From Halobacteriales archaeon QS_6_71_20 (GTDB lineage: Archaea; Halobacteriota; Halobacteria; Halobacteriales; Haloferacaceae): a stretch of 64,000 nt of DNA. Each line of letters starts with the position of its first letter. Position 1 is the first letter of the stretch. Made by a program: the position numbers and the translations under genes. The stretch covers positions 1-64,000 of the forward strand of contig PXRU01000020.1 of assembly GCA_003020945.1 (NCBI GenBank), written 5' to 3'. The notes under the pieces were generated by a model. The model searched no databases. It saw only the letters and a program-made list of their open reading frames with translations, and was not told where the DNA came from. Of this stretch, positions 46,351 to 55,946 are shown in pieces.

Positions 46351-47940
46351 ATGACGAACCTCGCCACACACGTCGGTTCGACCGCGGAGCAGCGGCCGTC
46401 GGGGACGGCCATCTCGTTCGAGGGGACCGAGGTGACGTACCGCGAGCTGTGGGGTCGGACCGGGGCGTTCGCCGCCGGCCTCGCCGACGCCGGCGTCGAC
46501 ACCGGCGGGCGGGTGGGGATCTACCTGCCCAACGTCCCGCAGTTCGTCGTCGGCTTCCACGGGACCCTGCGGGCGGGCGGGGTGGTCGTCCCGATGAACC
46601 CCCAGTACAAGCCCCGGGAGATCGAGCACATGCTCGCCGACTCCGGCGCCGAGGTTGTCGTGACGCTGCCGAAGCTGGCCCCGCAGGTGGCCGAGGTCCG
46701 CGACGACACCGACGTCCACACCGTCGTCACGGTGGGCGAGGCCGTCGAGGGGACCGTCTCCTTCGAGGAGTTCTGCGGCGAGCCCGGCTACGACACCGTC
46801 GAGCGCGCGGACGACGACGTCGCCTGTCAGCCGTACACCTCCGGGACGACCGGGACGCCGAAGGGGGTGTTGCTCACCCACGACAACCTCGCGTCGAACG
46901 CGGAGATGGCCGACGCCACGTATCCGGGCGGGATACGGACGGACGACAGACAGCTCGGCGTGCTCCCGCTGTTCCACATCTACGGCATGACGGTCGTGAT
47001 GAACGCGACGCTGTTCGGCGGCGGCGCCTACTACCCGCTGCCCGCGTGGGACGTCCGGGAGGCGCTCGACCTCATCGAGTCCGCGGAGCTGACGCTGATG
47101 CACGGCGTCCCCGCGATGTACAACGACGTGATCAACCAGCCCGACGCCGCCAATCGCGACCTCTCATCGCTGCGCCTGTGTGGCGTCGGCGGCTCCGGCA
47201 TCCCCGCGGAGGTGCTCCACACCTTCGAGGAGCTGTACGACGTGCAGGTGTTCGAGGGGTACGGGCTGACCGAGACGAGTCCGGTCACCCACTTCAACAC
47301 GTCCGGCGACCGCCGCGTCGGCTCCATCGGAAAGACCCTCCCGGGCGTCGAGTCGACGGTCGTCGACGACGACTTCGCGGAGGTCGCGCCCGTCGAGGAG
47401 GGGCCCATCGACGAGGAGAGCGAGGCGTCGAAGGCGCCTCGGGACGACGGCGAAGCCGTCGCACTGGACGACGTGACCGGCGAGGTCGTGGTCTGCGGGC
47501 CGAACGTGATGAAGGGGTACCACGACCGCCCGGAGGCGAACGGGGCGGCGTTCACCGAGGTCGACGGGAAGCGCTGGTTCCACACCGGCGACGTCGGCTA
47601 TCACGACGCCGATGGCTACTTCTACATCGTCGACCGCGAGAAGCACACGATCAACACTGCGGGCTACAACGTCTACCCGCGGGAGGTCGAGGAGCTGTTG
47701 TTCGAGCACGAGGTCGTCGCCGACGCCGCGGTCGTCGGCGTCCCGGACGACCGCCGGGGGGAGACCGTGAAGGCGTTCGTCGTCCCCAAGCCCGGGGGCG
47801 ACGCGACGCCGGAGGCGATCAAGCGGTACTGCCTCGACAGCCTCGCGGAGTACAAACACCCCCGCGAGGTGGAGTTCGTCGACGAACTGCCGCGGACGAC
47901 GACCGGCAAGGTCCGGAAGTTCGAGCTTCGCGGGGAGTGA
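46351..47940 (+). CDS. Acyl-CoA synthetase (fatty-acid/AMP-forming ligase)
   Basis: 529 residues of the ANL superfamily. It activates a carboxylate with ATP to an acyl-AMP and then an acyl-CoA. Seen: P-loop YTSGTTGTPKGVLLTHDN (residues about 168-185), the VFEGYGLTETSPVTH motif, and the C-terminal PRTTTGKVRKFELRG with the catalytic Lys. A charged insert of about 25 residues (EEGPIDEESEASKAPRDDGE) is between the two. It lies where a menE might sit, but the overall pattern matches long-chain acyl-CoA ligases, so an OSB-CoA ligase role is only a possibility. Confidence 0.85.
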   Translation: MTNLATHVGSTAEQRPSGTAISFEGTEVTYRELWGRTGAFAAGLADAGVDTGGRVGIYLPNVPQFVVGFHGTLRAGGVVVPMNPQYKPREIEHMLADSGAEVVVTLPKLAPQVAEVRDDTDVHTVVTVGEAVEGTVSFEEFCGEPGYDTVERADDDVACQPYTSGTTGTPKGVLLTHDNLASNAEMADATYPGGIRTDDRQLGVLPLFHIYGMTVVMNATLFGGGAYYPLPAWDVREALDLIESAELTLMHGVPAMYNDVINQPDAANRDLSSLRLCGVGGSGIPAEVLHTFEELYDVQVFEGYGLTETSPVTHFNTSGDRRVGSIGKTLPGVESTVVDDDFAEVAPVEEGPIDEESEASKAPRDDGEAVALDDVTGEVVVCGPNVMKGYHDRPEANGAAFTEVDGKRWFHTGDVGYHDADGYFYIVDREKHTINTAGYNVYPREVEELLFEHEVVADAAVVGVPDDRRGETVKAFVVPKPGGDATPEAIKRYCLDSLAEYKHPREVEFVDELPRTTTGKVRKFELRGE

Positions 47941-48066
47941 GGCGAGTCTCGTGGGCGGCTCGGCGGCGTCTCACCGAGAGGCGCGAGCCGGAGTTCGAGG
48001 GGCGGCAGCGTCGACGCCGGCCGGGAGAGCGAAATGTAGAAGGGGGAGTCCCCGAACGGTGAAGCC

Positions 48067-48408
48067 ATGACCGAGTACACGGTGGAGTTCGTCGGCACCG
48101 GCGAGGAGATCGAGGTGTCCGACAAGCAGACGATCCTGAACGCGTGCATCGAGGCGGGCATCGCCCAGGAGTACTCCTGTCGCGTCGGGATGTGTCTGGC
48201 CTGTACCGCCGAGATCGTCGAGGGCGAGGTGGCCCAGCAGGCGGCCGTCGCCCGCGCGCTCACCGAGGAGGAGGCCGAGGACTACGCGCTGACGTGCATG
48301 GCGCGCGCGCAGTCGGACCTGAAGCTCGACCGCGGCAAGTACCCCCCGAGCATCGAGGACGACGCCGCCGCCGACGCCGACTCCGGAGCGGCGACCGGCG
48401 ACGACTGA
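48067..48408 (+). CDS. 2Fe-2S plant-type ferredoxin
   Basis: 113 residues. Cluster ligands are in EYSCRVGMCLACTAEIVEG (C-x4-C-x2-C) and the fourth in YALTCMARAQSDLKL. The N-terminal beta-grasp (YTVEFVGTGEEIEVSDKQT) is standard. The acidic tail of about 20 residues (EDDAAADADSGAATGDD) is typical for halophiles. It transfers single electrons to undefined partners. The start is about 27 bases after an A/T-rich element. Confidence 0.92.
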   Translation: MTEYTVEFVGTGEEIEVSDKQTILNACIEAGIAQEYSCRVGMCLACTAEIVEGEVAQQAAVARALTEEEAEDYALTCMARAQSDLKLDRGKYPPSIEDDAAADADSGAATGDD

Positions 48409-48501
48409 GCCGACGCGGAGGCGGCGGGCCGGCGACCCGGAGTCGAGTACCCCGCCCGGATGCGGGCCCGGCGCGGTCCCCCCGTCACGGTCGCTCGCGG
48501 C

Positions 48502-48816
48502 TCACTCCCGGGGCTCGAAGGCGTGGCGGACGACCTCGCTGTCGTCGTCCCACTCGAACTCGTCGTGGACCCGGTTCAGTCGCCGCTTGTACGCCGTCAG
48601 GTCCTCCGAGCCCTCGGCGCGGGCGTCCTCGTCGGTGAGATCGCCCAGCGTCCGGCGTTCGATTGCGGTGACCTCGAACGTCGTCCCGTCGACATCGAAG
48701 GTGTCCCCCTCCTCGGCGTAGGCGTGGCCGCGGTGCAGTTGCGTGACGCGGCCATCGGCGGCCAGCTCCCGGACGTGACCGTTCGGCAGGATCTCCGAGG
48801 CGTCGATGTGTGCCAT
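48502..48816 (-). CDS. ASCH domain protein
   Basis: 104 residues. The ASCH fold is recognised by VTQLHRGHAYAEEGDTFDVD and VTAIERRTLGDLTDEDARAE, then YKRRLNRVHDEFEWDDDSEV. ASCH domains bind RNA or act on nucleosides; the role in this family is not fixed. The ATG at 48816 gives the typical N-terminus MAHIDASEILPNGHVREL. It is divergent from the ferritin-like gene with about 60 bases between. Confidence 0.85.
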   Translation of the reverse strand: MAHIDASEILPNGHVRELAADGRVTQLHRGHAYAEEGDTFDVDGTTFEVTAIERRTLGDLTDEDARAEGSEDLTAYKRRLNRVHDEFEWDDDSEVVRHAFEPRE

Positions 48817-48877
48817 ACGCCGACGTTGGTGTTGCTCGGGGGAAAGCGTTACCGCCGGCGTCGACGACCGATCCCGC

Positions 48878-49519
48878 ATGGACGCCGAGCGTCTCCGGGG
48901 GACCGTCGAGTCGGCGAAGGCGACCGAGCTGGAGCGGCTCGGCTCGAACGGGCTCCTCGTCGCGGTGACCGACGCGACGCCGGAGCCGGCGGCGGTGCTG
49001 CGGGCGGCCGCCGACTCCGAGCACGCCGCCCGCACCACCTTCGCCGGGTGGGCTGACGACGCGGCCGACGCGGCCGCCCGGGAGCTGTTCGCGTGGCTGG
49101 CCGACCGGGAGCGCGACCATCGCGAGCGGGTGCTCGACTCCCTCGCGGCCCTCGGCGAGTCACACGACCCCGCCGACGGCGGCACGATGCACGAGTACCT
49201 CCGCGCCCGCGAGGGCCCCGTCGAGCGCGTCGCCGCCGGCACGGTCGGCCGCTGTCTCGTCAGCGAGCGGACCCACCGCCGGATCGTCTCCTTCTTCCTC
49301 GACGAGGGCGACGGGGCGCGCGCGGACCTCTTTCGCGACCTCCGGGCGGAGACCGGCGAGGAACTGGAGCGAGGGCTGGCCCTGCTGGACGACGCCTGCG
49401 ACGGCGAGGACGACTGGGAGCGCGCGCGGATGGTCGCCGAGTACGCGATCCGGGTCGCCTACGACGACTACGCCGACGCGCTGAAGCGGATGGGGATCGA
49501 CGTGACGCCGGCGTGTTGA
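48878..49519 (+). CDS. Ferritin-like/rubrerythrin-type haloarchaeal protein
   Basis: 213 residues, mostly alpha-helical. A four-helix bundle pattern is visible: AVLRAAADSEHAARTTFAGW, REHRERVLDSL-like, and EYAIRVAYDDYADALKRMGI. Several E/H pairs (DSEHAA, ERDHRE) could form a di-iron site, but the complete ExxH pattern is not clear. Some databases list this family as rubrerythrin or transcription antitermination protein; the function is unsettled. Start at MDAERLRGTVESAKATE. Confidence 0.65.
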   Translation: MDAERLRGTVESAKATELERLGSNGLLVAVTDATPEPAAVLRAAADSEHAARTTFAGWADDAADAAARELFAWLADRERDHRERVLDSLAALGESHDPADGGTMHEYLRAREGPVERVAAGTVGRCLVSERTHRRIVSFFLDEGDGARADLFRDLRAETGEELERGLALLDDACDGEDDWERARMVAEYAIRVAYDDYADALKRMGIDVTPAC

Positions 49520-49601
49520 GGCCGTCACCGTGGCCCCCGGCCGCCAGCCACGGCCGTCCGGCGATCCCGCGCTCCCGGACGCACCCGGGCGGGCAGCGGC
49601 C

Positions 49602-50273
49602 TCACAGCGTCGGGTCGGGCTGTTCGACGTGCGCCTCCCAGAACGCCGGCTGCAGGTACCGGGCGTACGCGCCCTCGTAGCCGCCGGCACGCGCCAGCGG
49701 TTCCAGGAGCCGGGCGAGCGGGCGGGTGAGCCGCGGGTCCGTCTCGGTGAACACCGTGTTGCCGTCGAGCCGGCGGGCGATCATCGCCCGCTGAAGCGGG
49801 TTCCCGGCGTCGCGCTCGGCGTCGTGGGCGAGCCCCGAGAGCGTCGGGAGCACGTACCGCAGTCGGCCGGGATCGTGGATCTCCGTCAGGACCGTCGCGA
49901 CCGCGTCCCCGGGCACGCCGAAGGTGTGGCGCCGGCCGGTCTCGACGACGACGGTGTCGCCGGCGCCCGCGCGGCGCCGCCGACCGTCGACGGAGAAGAC
50001 GACCTCCCCCGACCGGACCGAGAACCGTTCGAGGCTCCGCTCGTGGTAGTGCTCGGGCGGCCCGTCGTAGCCGGGACCGAACACGCTGAGCGTCCGGTCT
50101 ACGTCCGCCTCCGACGACGGGAGCGGGACGCCCCACACCGGTCGCGTCGGATGTGAGGTGATCGGCCCGGTCCGGTCGGCGATCAGCTCGCCGAGGTCGC
50201 CCTCGGGGTCCACCTCGAACCCCGTCCCGGGCATCGGGTCGCCGTCCGCGTCGAGGGTCCGTCCGGTGATCAT
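49602..50273 (-). CDS. Cupin domain protein
   Basis: 223 residues. The conserved cupin barrel is at residues about 65-125: GPPEHYHERSLERFSVRSGE (metal-ligand motif 1 with two His and a Glu) and AGAGDTVVVETGRRHTFGVP (motif 2 with His). C-terminal helices follow (LARLLEPLARAGGYEGAYAR). Substrate unknown. ATG at 50273 (MITGRTLDADGDPMPGTG); the longer frame has an Arg-rich non-coding lead. Convergent with the ferritin-like gene and divergent from pyrB. Confidence 0.82.
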   Translation of the reverse strand: MITGRTLDADGDPMPGTGFEVDPEGDLGELIADRTGPITSHPTRPVWGVPLPSSEADVDRTLSVFGPGYDGPPEHYHERSLERFSVRSGEVVFSVDGRRRRAGAGDTVVVETGRRHTFGVPGDAVATVLTEIHDPGRLRYVLPTLSGLAHDAERDAGNPLQRAMIARRLDGNTVFTETDPRLTRPLARLLEPLARAGGYEGAYARYLQPAFWEAHVEQPDPTL

Positions 50274-50616
50274 GTCGCGACCGATCCCACGGCTCGGGCG
50301 GGCAAAAGGGTGGCTCCGGTCCCGCCTCGCCCCGCTCCGGCCGAACCCGGATGGGCGGCGACGGGCGCGGAGGGAGGGCGGCGGCATCGGGCAGATCCGG
50401 CCCGTCGAGTCCGTGAGCGCTCCGGGGGCGTCCGAGGACGGCGCGCTCGGGGGCGGCGACCCCCGCGGCCCCGAACCCCGCCGCTGGGGGTCGACCCGCC
50501 GCTTCGAATCTCGAAACTGGGGCGACGGCGGCGTACATCTCCGTGTAAAACCGCGTGCAAGCGGCGGTATCTCGGAGCCGAGCGATTGAAGACGCGCGAC
50601 GACGCCTCACCGAGTG

Positions 50617-51570
50617 ATGCGACACGACCACCTCCTCTCGGCGGGCCAGCTCACCCGGGGGGACATCGAGGCCGTACTCGACCGGGCGGCCGAACTCGCC
50701 GGGCGGCCGGGGCTCGTCGGCGACCGGCACGCCGACCGCCTGCTCGCGCTGTGTTTCTTCGAGCCCAGCACGCGCACCAAGATGTCGTTCGACGCCGCGA
50801 TGAAGCGGCTCGGCGGCGACACCGTCGACATGGGCCCCGTCGAGTCGTCGTCGGTGAAGAAGGGGGAGTCGCTGGCCGACACGGTCCGCGTCATCGAGGG
50901 GTACGCCGACGGGATCGTCCTCAGACACCCCAGCGAGGGCGCCGCGAGGCTCGCCTCCCAGTTCGTCGACGTCCCCGTGGTCAACGCCGGCGACGGCGCC
51001 GGCCAACACCCCAGCCAGACCCTGCTGGACCTGTACACGATCCGCGAACGGGCCGGCCTCGACGACCTCACCGTCGGGGTCATGGGCGACCTGAAGTACG
51101 GGCGGACGGTCCACTCGCTGGCGTCGGCGCTGACGAACTTCGACGCGCGGATGCACTTCGTCAGCCCGGAGTCGCTGCGGCTCCCCCGCGGCGTGCGGTT
51201 CGACCTCCACGACGCCGGCGCCAGGCTCCGCGAGCACACGGAGCTGGACGAGGTGCTGCCGGAGCTCGACGTGCTGTACGTCACGCGGATCCAGCGCGAG
51301 CGCTTTCCCGACGAGAACGAGTACCAGCAGGTCGCCGGCCAGTACCGGATCGACGCCGGGACGCTGGAGCGCGCCCGCGACGACCTCACGGTGATGCACC
51401 CGCTCCCGCGCGTCGACGAGATCGCCCCGGACGTCGACGAGACGGAGCACGCGGCCTACTTCGCGCAGGCGCACAACGGCGTTCCCGTCCGGATGGCGCT
51501 GCTGGACGAACTGCTGGGCGCGGACGGCGACGACGACGCCGCCGCGGCCGACGGGGGTGAGCCGCGATGA
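50617..51570 (+). CDS. pyrB: Aspartate carbamoyltransferase, catalytic subunit
   Basis: 317 residues. It condenses carbamoyl phosphate and aspartate in pyrimidine synthesis. CP-binding [20 protein letters not shown] (residues about 43-62); [40 protein letters not shown]; and the Asp-binding side with [10 protein letters not shown] and [11 protein letters not shown]. An alternative GTG three bases earlier gives one more residue. Its stop overlaps the pyrI start, so catalytic and regulatory subunits are made together for the ATCase complex. Confidence 0.96.
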   Translation: MRHDHLLSAGQLTRGDIEAVLDRAAELAGRPGLVGDRHADRLLALCFFEPSTRTKMSFDAAMKRLGGDTVDMGPVESSSVKKGESLADTVRVIEGYADGIVLRHPSEGAARLASQFVDVPVVNAGDGAGQHPSQTLLDLYTIRERAGLDDLTVGVMGDLKYGRTVHSLASALTNFDARMHFVSPESLRLPRGVRFDLHDAGARLREHTELDEVLPELDVLYVTRIQRERFPDENEYQQVAGQYRIDAGTLERARDDLTVMHPLPRVDEIAPDVDETEHAAYFAQAHNGVPVRMALLDELLGADGDDDAAAADGGEPR

Positions 51571-52037
51571 GCGACGCGCCCGACCGGGAGCTACGCGTCT
51601 CGAAGATCCGCGACGGCACCGTGATCGACCACATCGCCGGCGGGCAGGCGCTGAACGTGCTGGCGGTGCTGGGCATCGACGGGAGCGAGGGCGTCGGCGT
51701 CTCCATCGGCATGAACGTCCCCTCGGACAAGCTGGGCACCAAGGACGTGGTGAAGGTGGAGGACCGCGAGCTGAGCCAGGGGGAGGTGGACGTGCTCTCC
51801 CTGCTGGCGCCGGAGGCGACCGTCAACATCGTCCGGGAGTTCGAGGTGGTCGAGAAGAAGCGCGTCGAGCGGCCCGACCGCGTCGTCGGGCTGCTCCGCT
51901 GTCCGAACCGCAACTGCATCACGAACGCCGACGAGCCCGTCGAGTCCGCCTTCGAGGTCGTCGACGACGGCGTCCGCTGTGAGTTCTGCGCCGGGATCGT
52001 CCGCGAGGACATCGGCGACCACCTCGCGGTCCACTGA
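51567..52037 (+). CDS. pyrI: Aspartate carbamoyltransferase, regulatory subunit
   Basis: 156 residues. The nucleotide-binding N-domain ([38 protein letters not shown]) is followed by the zinc domain with four Cys: [10 protein letters not shown]-like (LLRCPNRNC) and CEFCAGIV. It binds CTP/ATP and controls PyrB. Four-base ATGA overlap with pyrB. Confidence 0.95.
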   Translation: MSDAPDRELRVSKIRDGTVIDHIAGGQALNVLAVLGIDGSEGVGVSIGMNVPSDKLGTKDVVKVEDRELSQGEVDVLSLLAPEATVNIVREFEVVEKKRVERPDRVVGLLRCPNRNCITNADEPVESAFEVVDDGVRCEFCAGIVREDIGDHLAVH

Positions 52038-52286
52038 GTCGGTCGCGTCGGCTCGGGTCGGCGTGCGTCCGGCCGCGTCGGATCGGAGGTGTCTGTCGAA
52101 CCGGACCGAGTCGGTTCTCCCGACCGCCGTTCGGTCCCGAGGGGCTCCGTGCTGCTCCCTCGGTCTCGTGAGGGCTCGGTACCGCTCGTGAGCGTCGGGG
52201 CGTTCTCCGGTCGGATCGGTTCCCTCCGGAGCGAGGAATATCACTCATAGCAGCCTTCATGCGCCGAAATACGGAAGGTACACGCG

Positions 52287-53495
52287 ATGGAAGACGACAC
52301 CGATGGACGGCGGATGTCGCGGACGAGACGGCGCTTCCTTCTCACGGGCGCGGCCGCCGGCGTGACCGGGCTGGCCGGCTGTTCCGGCGGGAACGGGAGC
52401 GCGGAGAACGACGCCGGGTCCGGCCTCGACGAAGGCGGAGACGGCACCGACGGCGGCGACGACGGGCAGGTCGACCCGATGCTCACGGACGCCTCGGAGT
52501 TCGAGTACGCGAACCCCGGTTGGGAGGAGCACAACTATCTGCTGACGGCCGTCGCGAAGAACGACTACTTCCAGGGCAGCACGACGGACCTGGAGAACAT
52601 GCGGAACCGCGACGTCGACGAGGTCGCCCACGGCGACCCGCCGCGGGAACTGCCCGACGACGAGGACGAGTGGGTCGATCCGGACACGCTCGTGTTCGTC
52701 GACAAGCCCGGCGAGTCCGGCGAGGCGCAGTTCCGGGAGACCATCCGGCCGATGATGGACCGGATCGAGGAGACGACGGGCCGGTCGGTGGAGTGGCAGC
52801 CGGTCGACTCGAACGCGGCGTCCGTCGAGGCGCTCCGGTCGGGGCGCGCCCATCTGGGGAACGTCTCGACGGGAACGACGGCGTTCGCGGTCAACCTCGG
52901 CGGCGCCGTCCCGTTCGCCGATCCCGTCAGCCCCACGGGCCAGTTCGGCTACCGGCTGCTGGCGCTCACCCGGGCGGACGCACACGACATCCGGTCGGTC
53001 GAGGACTTCGCGCGCGACGGCGTCGACGTCGCTCACTCCGAGCCGGCGTCGAACTCCGGCCACCAGGCGCCGTCGGCGCTGTTCGACCAGTACTTCGACG
53101 TGACTCCCGAGGAGGACTACGAGGTCGACTTCTCCGGCGGCCACGACCAGACCGGCCGCGGGATCTTCGTCGGCGACTACGACGCCGGCCCGATCTGTAG
53201 CACGTGTCTGGACGACCTCATCGGGGCGAACGACGACATGAGCTACGACGATTTCAAGGTGGTGTGGGCCAGCAACCCGTTCCCGCCGGGCCCGGTCGTT
53301 CACCGCTACAACCTCCACCCGGACCTCGTCGAGGGGATCAAGGAGGCCTACATCGGAACCGACTGGACGGGAACCGACTACGCGGAACAGACCGGCGAGG
53401 GCGAGTACGTCCCGATCGACTACAGGACGGTCTTCCACGACATCATGGTCATCCAGCGGTACAACGGCGTCGAGTACGAGAGCGGGAACCTGTAA
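52287..53495 (+). CDS. phnD: PhnD-like phosphonate/phosphite ABC transporter binding protein
   Basis: 402 residues. Tat lipoprotein signal: RTRRRFLLTGAAAGVTGLAG then Cys (LAGCSGG), which places it on the outer face. The mature domain is a periplasmic-type binding fold of the phosphonate family (FRETIRPMMDRIEETTGRSV, VDSNAASVEALRSGRAHLGN, SGHQAPSALFDQYFDVTPEE, FVGDYDAGPICSTCLDDLIG). It captures the ligand for the following ABC transporter. The internal ATG at 52314 (MSRTRRRFLL) would also give a complete signal. First gene of a tight five-gene operon. Confidence 0.9.
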   Translation: MEDDTDGRRMSRTRRRFLLTGAAAGVTGLAGCSGGNGSAENDAGSGLDEGGDGTDGGDDGQVDPMLTDASEFEYANPGWEEHNYLLTAVAKNDYFQGSTTDLENMRNRDVDEVAHGDPPRELPDDEDEWVDPDTLVFVDKPGESGEAQFRETIRPMMDRIEETTGRSVEWQPVDSNAASVEALRSGRAHLGNVSTGTTAFAVNLGGAVPFADPVSPTGQFGYRLLALTRADAHDIRSVEDFARDGVDVAHSEPASNSGHQAPSALFDQYFDVTPEEDYEVDFSGGHDQTGRGIFVGDYDAGPICSTCLDDLIGANDDMSYDDFKVVWASNPFPPGPVVHRYNLHPDLVEGIKEAYIGTDWTGTDYAEQTGEGEYVPIDYRTVFHDIMVIQRYNGVEYESGNL

Positions 53496-53498
53496 CCG

Positions 53499-54335
53499 AT
53501 GCTCGAAACCGAGAACCTCGGGAAGACGTACCCGACCGGCGACGAGGCGCTTCGCGACGTCTCGGTCACGATCGACGGCCGCGAGGTCGTCGCGATGATC
53601 GGGCCCAGCGGGGCCGGCAAGAGCACCTTCGTCCGGTGTATCAACCGGCTGGTCGAGCCGACGACGGGACGCGTCCTCCTCGACGACCGCGAACTGACGG
53701 GGCTCGGCGAGGACGAGCTCCGGAACGCCCGTCGGGACATCGGGATGGTGTTTCAGGAGTACAACCTCATCGAGCGGCTCACGGTCATGGAGAACGTGCT
53801 GTCCGGCCGACTCGGATACGTCTCGAACTGGGCCGCGCTCCGCCGGAATTTCCCGCCCGAGGACGTGGAGCGAGCGTACGAGCTGCTGGACCTCGTCGGG
53901 CTCGACGACATGGAGGACAAGCGTGTCGACGAGCTCTCCGGCGGCCAGCGCCAGCGCGTCGGCATCGCCCGCGCGGTCGTCCAGGAGCCGAAGATCGTCC
54001 TCGCCGACGAGCCGACCTCCAGCCTCGATCCCGAGACCTCACGTGACGTGATGGAACTGCTGACCGACATCGCCGTCCGGCGCGACGTTCCGGTGTTAAT
54101 CAACATCCACGAGGTGGACCTGGCCGAGCAGTACGCCGATCGGATCCTGGGACTCCACGGCGGGGAGCTCGTCTTCGACGGCCCTGCGGCCGACCTCACC
54201 GAGGAATCGAAGGGCGTCATCTACCGCGGCGAGGAGCCACCGGAGTCGGCAACTGCGGTCGGAGGGGGCGAGCCGACCGACGTCGAGACGGCGGATCGCC
54301 GCGCCGACCGGGAGCCGCTGCCGGCGGAGGACTGA
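53499..54335 (+). CDS. phnC: PhnC-like phosphonate ABC transporter ATP-binding protein
   Basis: 278 residues. Walker [18 protein letters not shown] (residues about 34-50), the PhnC-type helical loop with [20 protein letters not shown], the signature [20 protein letters not shown], and Walker [21 protein letters not shown], with the H-loop [12 protein letters not shown]. It powers import with the two permeases that follow. A 4-base gap to phnD. The last 35 residues are an acidic tail not usual for PhnC. Confidence 0.95.
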   Translation: MLETENLGKTYPTGDEALRDVSVTIDGREVVAMIGPSGAGKSTFVRCINRLVEPTTGRVLLDDRELTGLGEDELRNARRDIGMVFQEYNLIERLTVMENVLSGRLGYVSNWAALRRNFPPEDVERAYELLDLVGLDDMEDKRVDELSGGQRQRVGIARAVVQEPKIVLADEPTSSLDPETSRDVMELLTDIAVRRDVPVLINIHEVDLAEQYADRILGLHGGELVFDGPAADLTEESKGVIYRGEEPPESATAVGGGEPTDVETADRRADREPLPAED

Positions 54336-54338
54336 CCG

Positions 54339-55157
54339 ATGGCGGCCGGTTCGAGCACGGCGAGCGATCGACGGACGTGGCGGCGACCGACGGCGTTCCG
54401 GAACCGCTACACGAAGTGGGCGGTGTACGGAGCCGTCCTCGCGCTCGTCGTCTGGTCGGTGGCGAGCCTGCGGATCACTCCCGGGCGGTTCCTCTCGGGG
54501 CTCGGGTACGGCTACGAGCTGATCGGGTCGATGCTGCCGCCCGAAACCGGCAGCGAGAGCGTCGCCAGGCTGGTAGATCGCATGATCGAGACGATCGCGA
54601 TGGCGATGGTCGCGACCGTCGCCGGGATCGTCATCAGCCTGCCGGTGGCGTTCGGCGCGGCGGGGAACCTCTCGCCGCGGCCGACGTACTACCTGAGCCG
54701 CGGGATCATCAGCGTCTCGCGCGCCATCGACGGGCTGATCGTCGCGATAATCGCCGTCATCGCGCTCGGGTTCGGCCCGCTCGCGGGGATCGTCGCGATC
54801 AGCTTCAAGACGATCGGGTTCTTCTCGAAGCTCTTCGCCGAGGACTTGGAGGACATCGACATGGGCGGCGTCGAGGCGGTCGAGGCGACCGGCGCGACCC
54901 GCTTTCAGAGCCTGGTGTACGGGGTCGTTCCGCAGGTCGTCCCGCGGTTCGCCGGGCTCGCGGTGTATCGCTGGGACATCAACATCCGGTCGTCAACGAT
55001 CGTCGGGATCGTGGGTGCCGGCGGGCTCGGCGTGCTCCTCCAGCGGTCGTACTCCCGCTACGAGTACGACTTCGTGGCCACGATCCTGATCGCCGTCATC
55101 GCGGTCGTGCTGGTCGCCGAGTTCGTCAGCGCGGTCGTCAGACGGAGGGTCCAGTGA
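54339..55157 (+). CDS. phnE: PhnE-like phosphonate ABC transporter permease
   Basis: 272 residues with about six membrane helices. The ABC coupling loop resembles EDIDMGGVEAVEATGATRFQ (EAA-like motif with Gly), and AVDGLIV-like helices (GIISVSRAIDGLIVAIIAVI) follow. The C-terminus has IVGIVGAGGLGVLLQRSYSR. It forms a channel with the next permease. The start is 3 bases after phnC. Confidence 0.92.
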   Translation: MAAGSSTASDRRTWRRPTAFRNRYTKWAVYGAVLALVVWSVASLRITPGRFLSGLGYGYELIGSMLPPETGSESVARLVDRMIETIAMAMVATVAGIVISLPVAFGAAGNLSPRPTYYLSRGIISVSRAIDGLIVAIIAVIALGFGPLAGIVAISFKTIGFFSKLFAEDLEDIDMGGVEAVEATGATRFQSLVYGVVPQVVPRFAGLAVYRWDINIRSSTIVGIVGAGGLGVLLQRSYSRYEYDFVATILIAVIAVVLVAEFVSAVVRRRVQ

Positions 55158-55945
55158 TGGCGGGGCGCGAGTGGGCCCGGTTCGACGCGCGGGAGCGCCT
55201 GTTCCGTCTCGCGAGCGTCGTCGTCGCCGCCGCGGTCGTGATCGGGTCGTGGGAGTGGCTCGATATGAGCCTCCGGTACGTGACCAGCGCGCCGCTCCAG
55301 GTCGGCGACCTGTTCGGGCGGATGTATCCGCCCGACTGGGGATACCTGCCGAACGCCGTCGGCCCGCTGGCGGAGACGATCCAGATCGCCGTCGTCGGAA
55401 CGATCGGCGCGGTTCTTTTGGCCGCACCCGTCGCCTACATCAGCGCCGAGAACACGACGCCCAACCGGGCGACGTACGCGCTGGGGAAGGTCATCGTCAC
55501 CGTCTCGCGGTCGGTCCACACGATCGTCTGGGCGCTGCTTTTCGTCGTGATGTTCGGTCCCGGCGCGCTCGCCGGAACCGTTGCGACCGCGGTCAGGTCG
55601 ATCGGGTTCGTGGCGAAGCTCCTGGGCGAGGAGATCGAAGAGATCGACTTCGGCCAGGTCGAGGGCGTCCGCGCGAGCGGCGCGAGCCCGTTTCAGCTAC
55701 TCGTGTACGGGATCGTGCCGCAGATCAAACCCGCCCTGGTCGGCGTCTCGGTGTACCGCTGGGACATCAACGTCCGCGCGGCGACGATCCTCGGGTTCGT
55801 CGGCGCCGGCGGGATCGGGGTCCAGCTGTTCCAGGCGATCGACTCGTTCGCCTGGCGGACGGTGTCCGCGCTGCTTTTCGCCATCCTGGCCGTCGTGCTG
55901 GTGAGCGAAGGCGTCTCCGCGTACGCGCGGAGGAAGGTGCGCTGA
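55157..55945 (+). CDS. phnE: Second PhnE-like permease
   Basis: 262 residues, a paralogue of the previous permease (about six helices). The coupling loop is EIDFGQVEGVRASGASPFQL and the C-terminal segment ILGFVGAGGIGVQLFQAIDS. The start ATG overlaps the stop of the first permease gene. Two unequal permeases imply a heterodimeric channel. Confidence 0.92.
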   Translation: MAGREWARFDARERLFRLASVVVAAAVVIGSWEWLDMSLRYVTSAPLQVGDLFGRMYPPDWGYLPNAVGPLAETIQIAVVGTIGAVLLAAPVAYISAENTTPNRATYALGKVIVTVSRSVHTIVWALLFVVMFGPGALAGTVATAVRSIGFVAKLLGEEIEEIDFGQVEGVRASGASPFQLLVYGIVPQIKPALVGVSVYRWDINVRAATILGFVGAGGIGVQLFQAIDSFAWRTVSALLFAILAVVLVSEGVSAYARRKVR

Positions 55946-55946
55946 G

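Noticed and set aside
46351-47940. Calling this gene menE
   Set aside because: Position fits, but sequence features match long-chain acyl-CoA ligases better; assignment would rest on context only.
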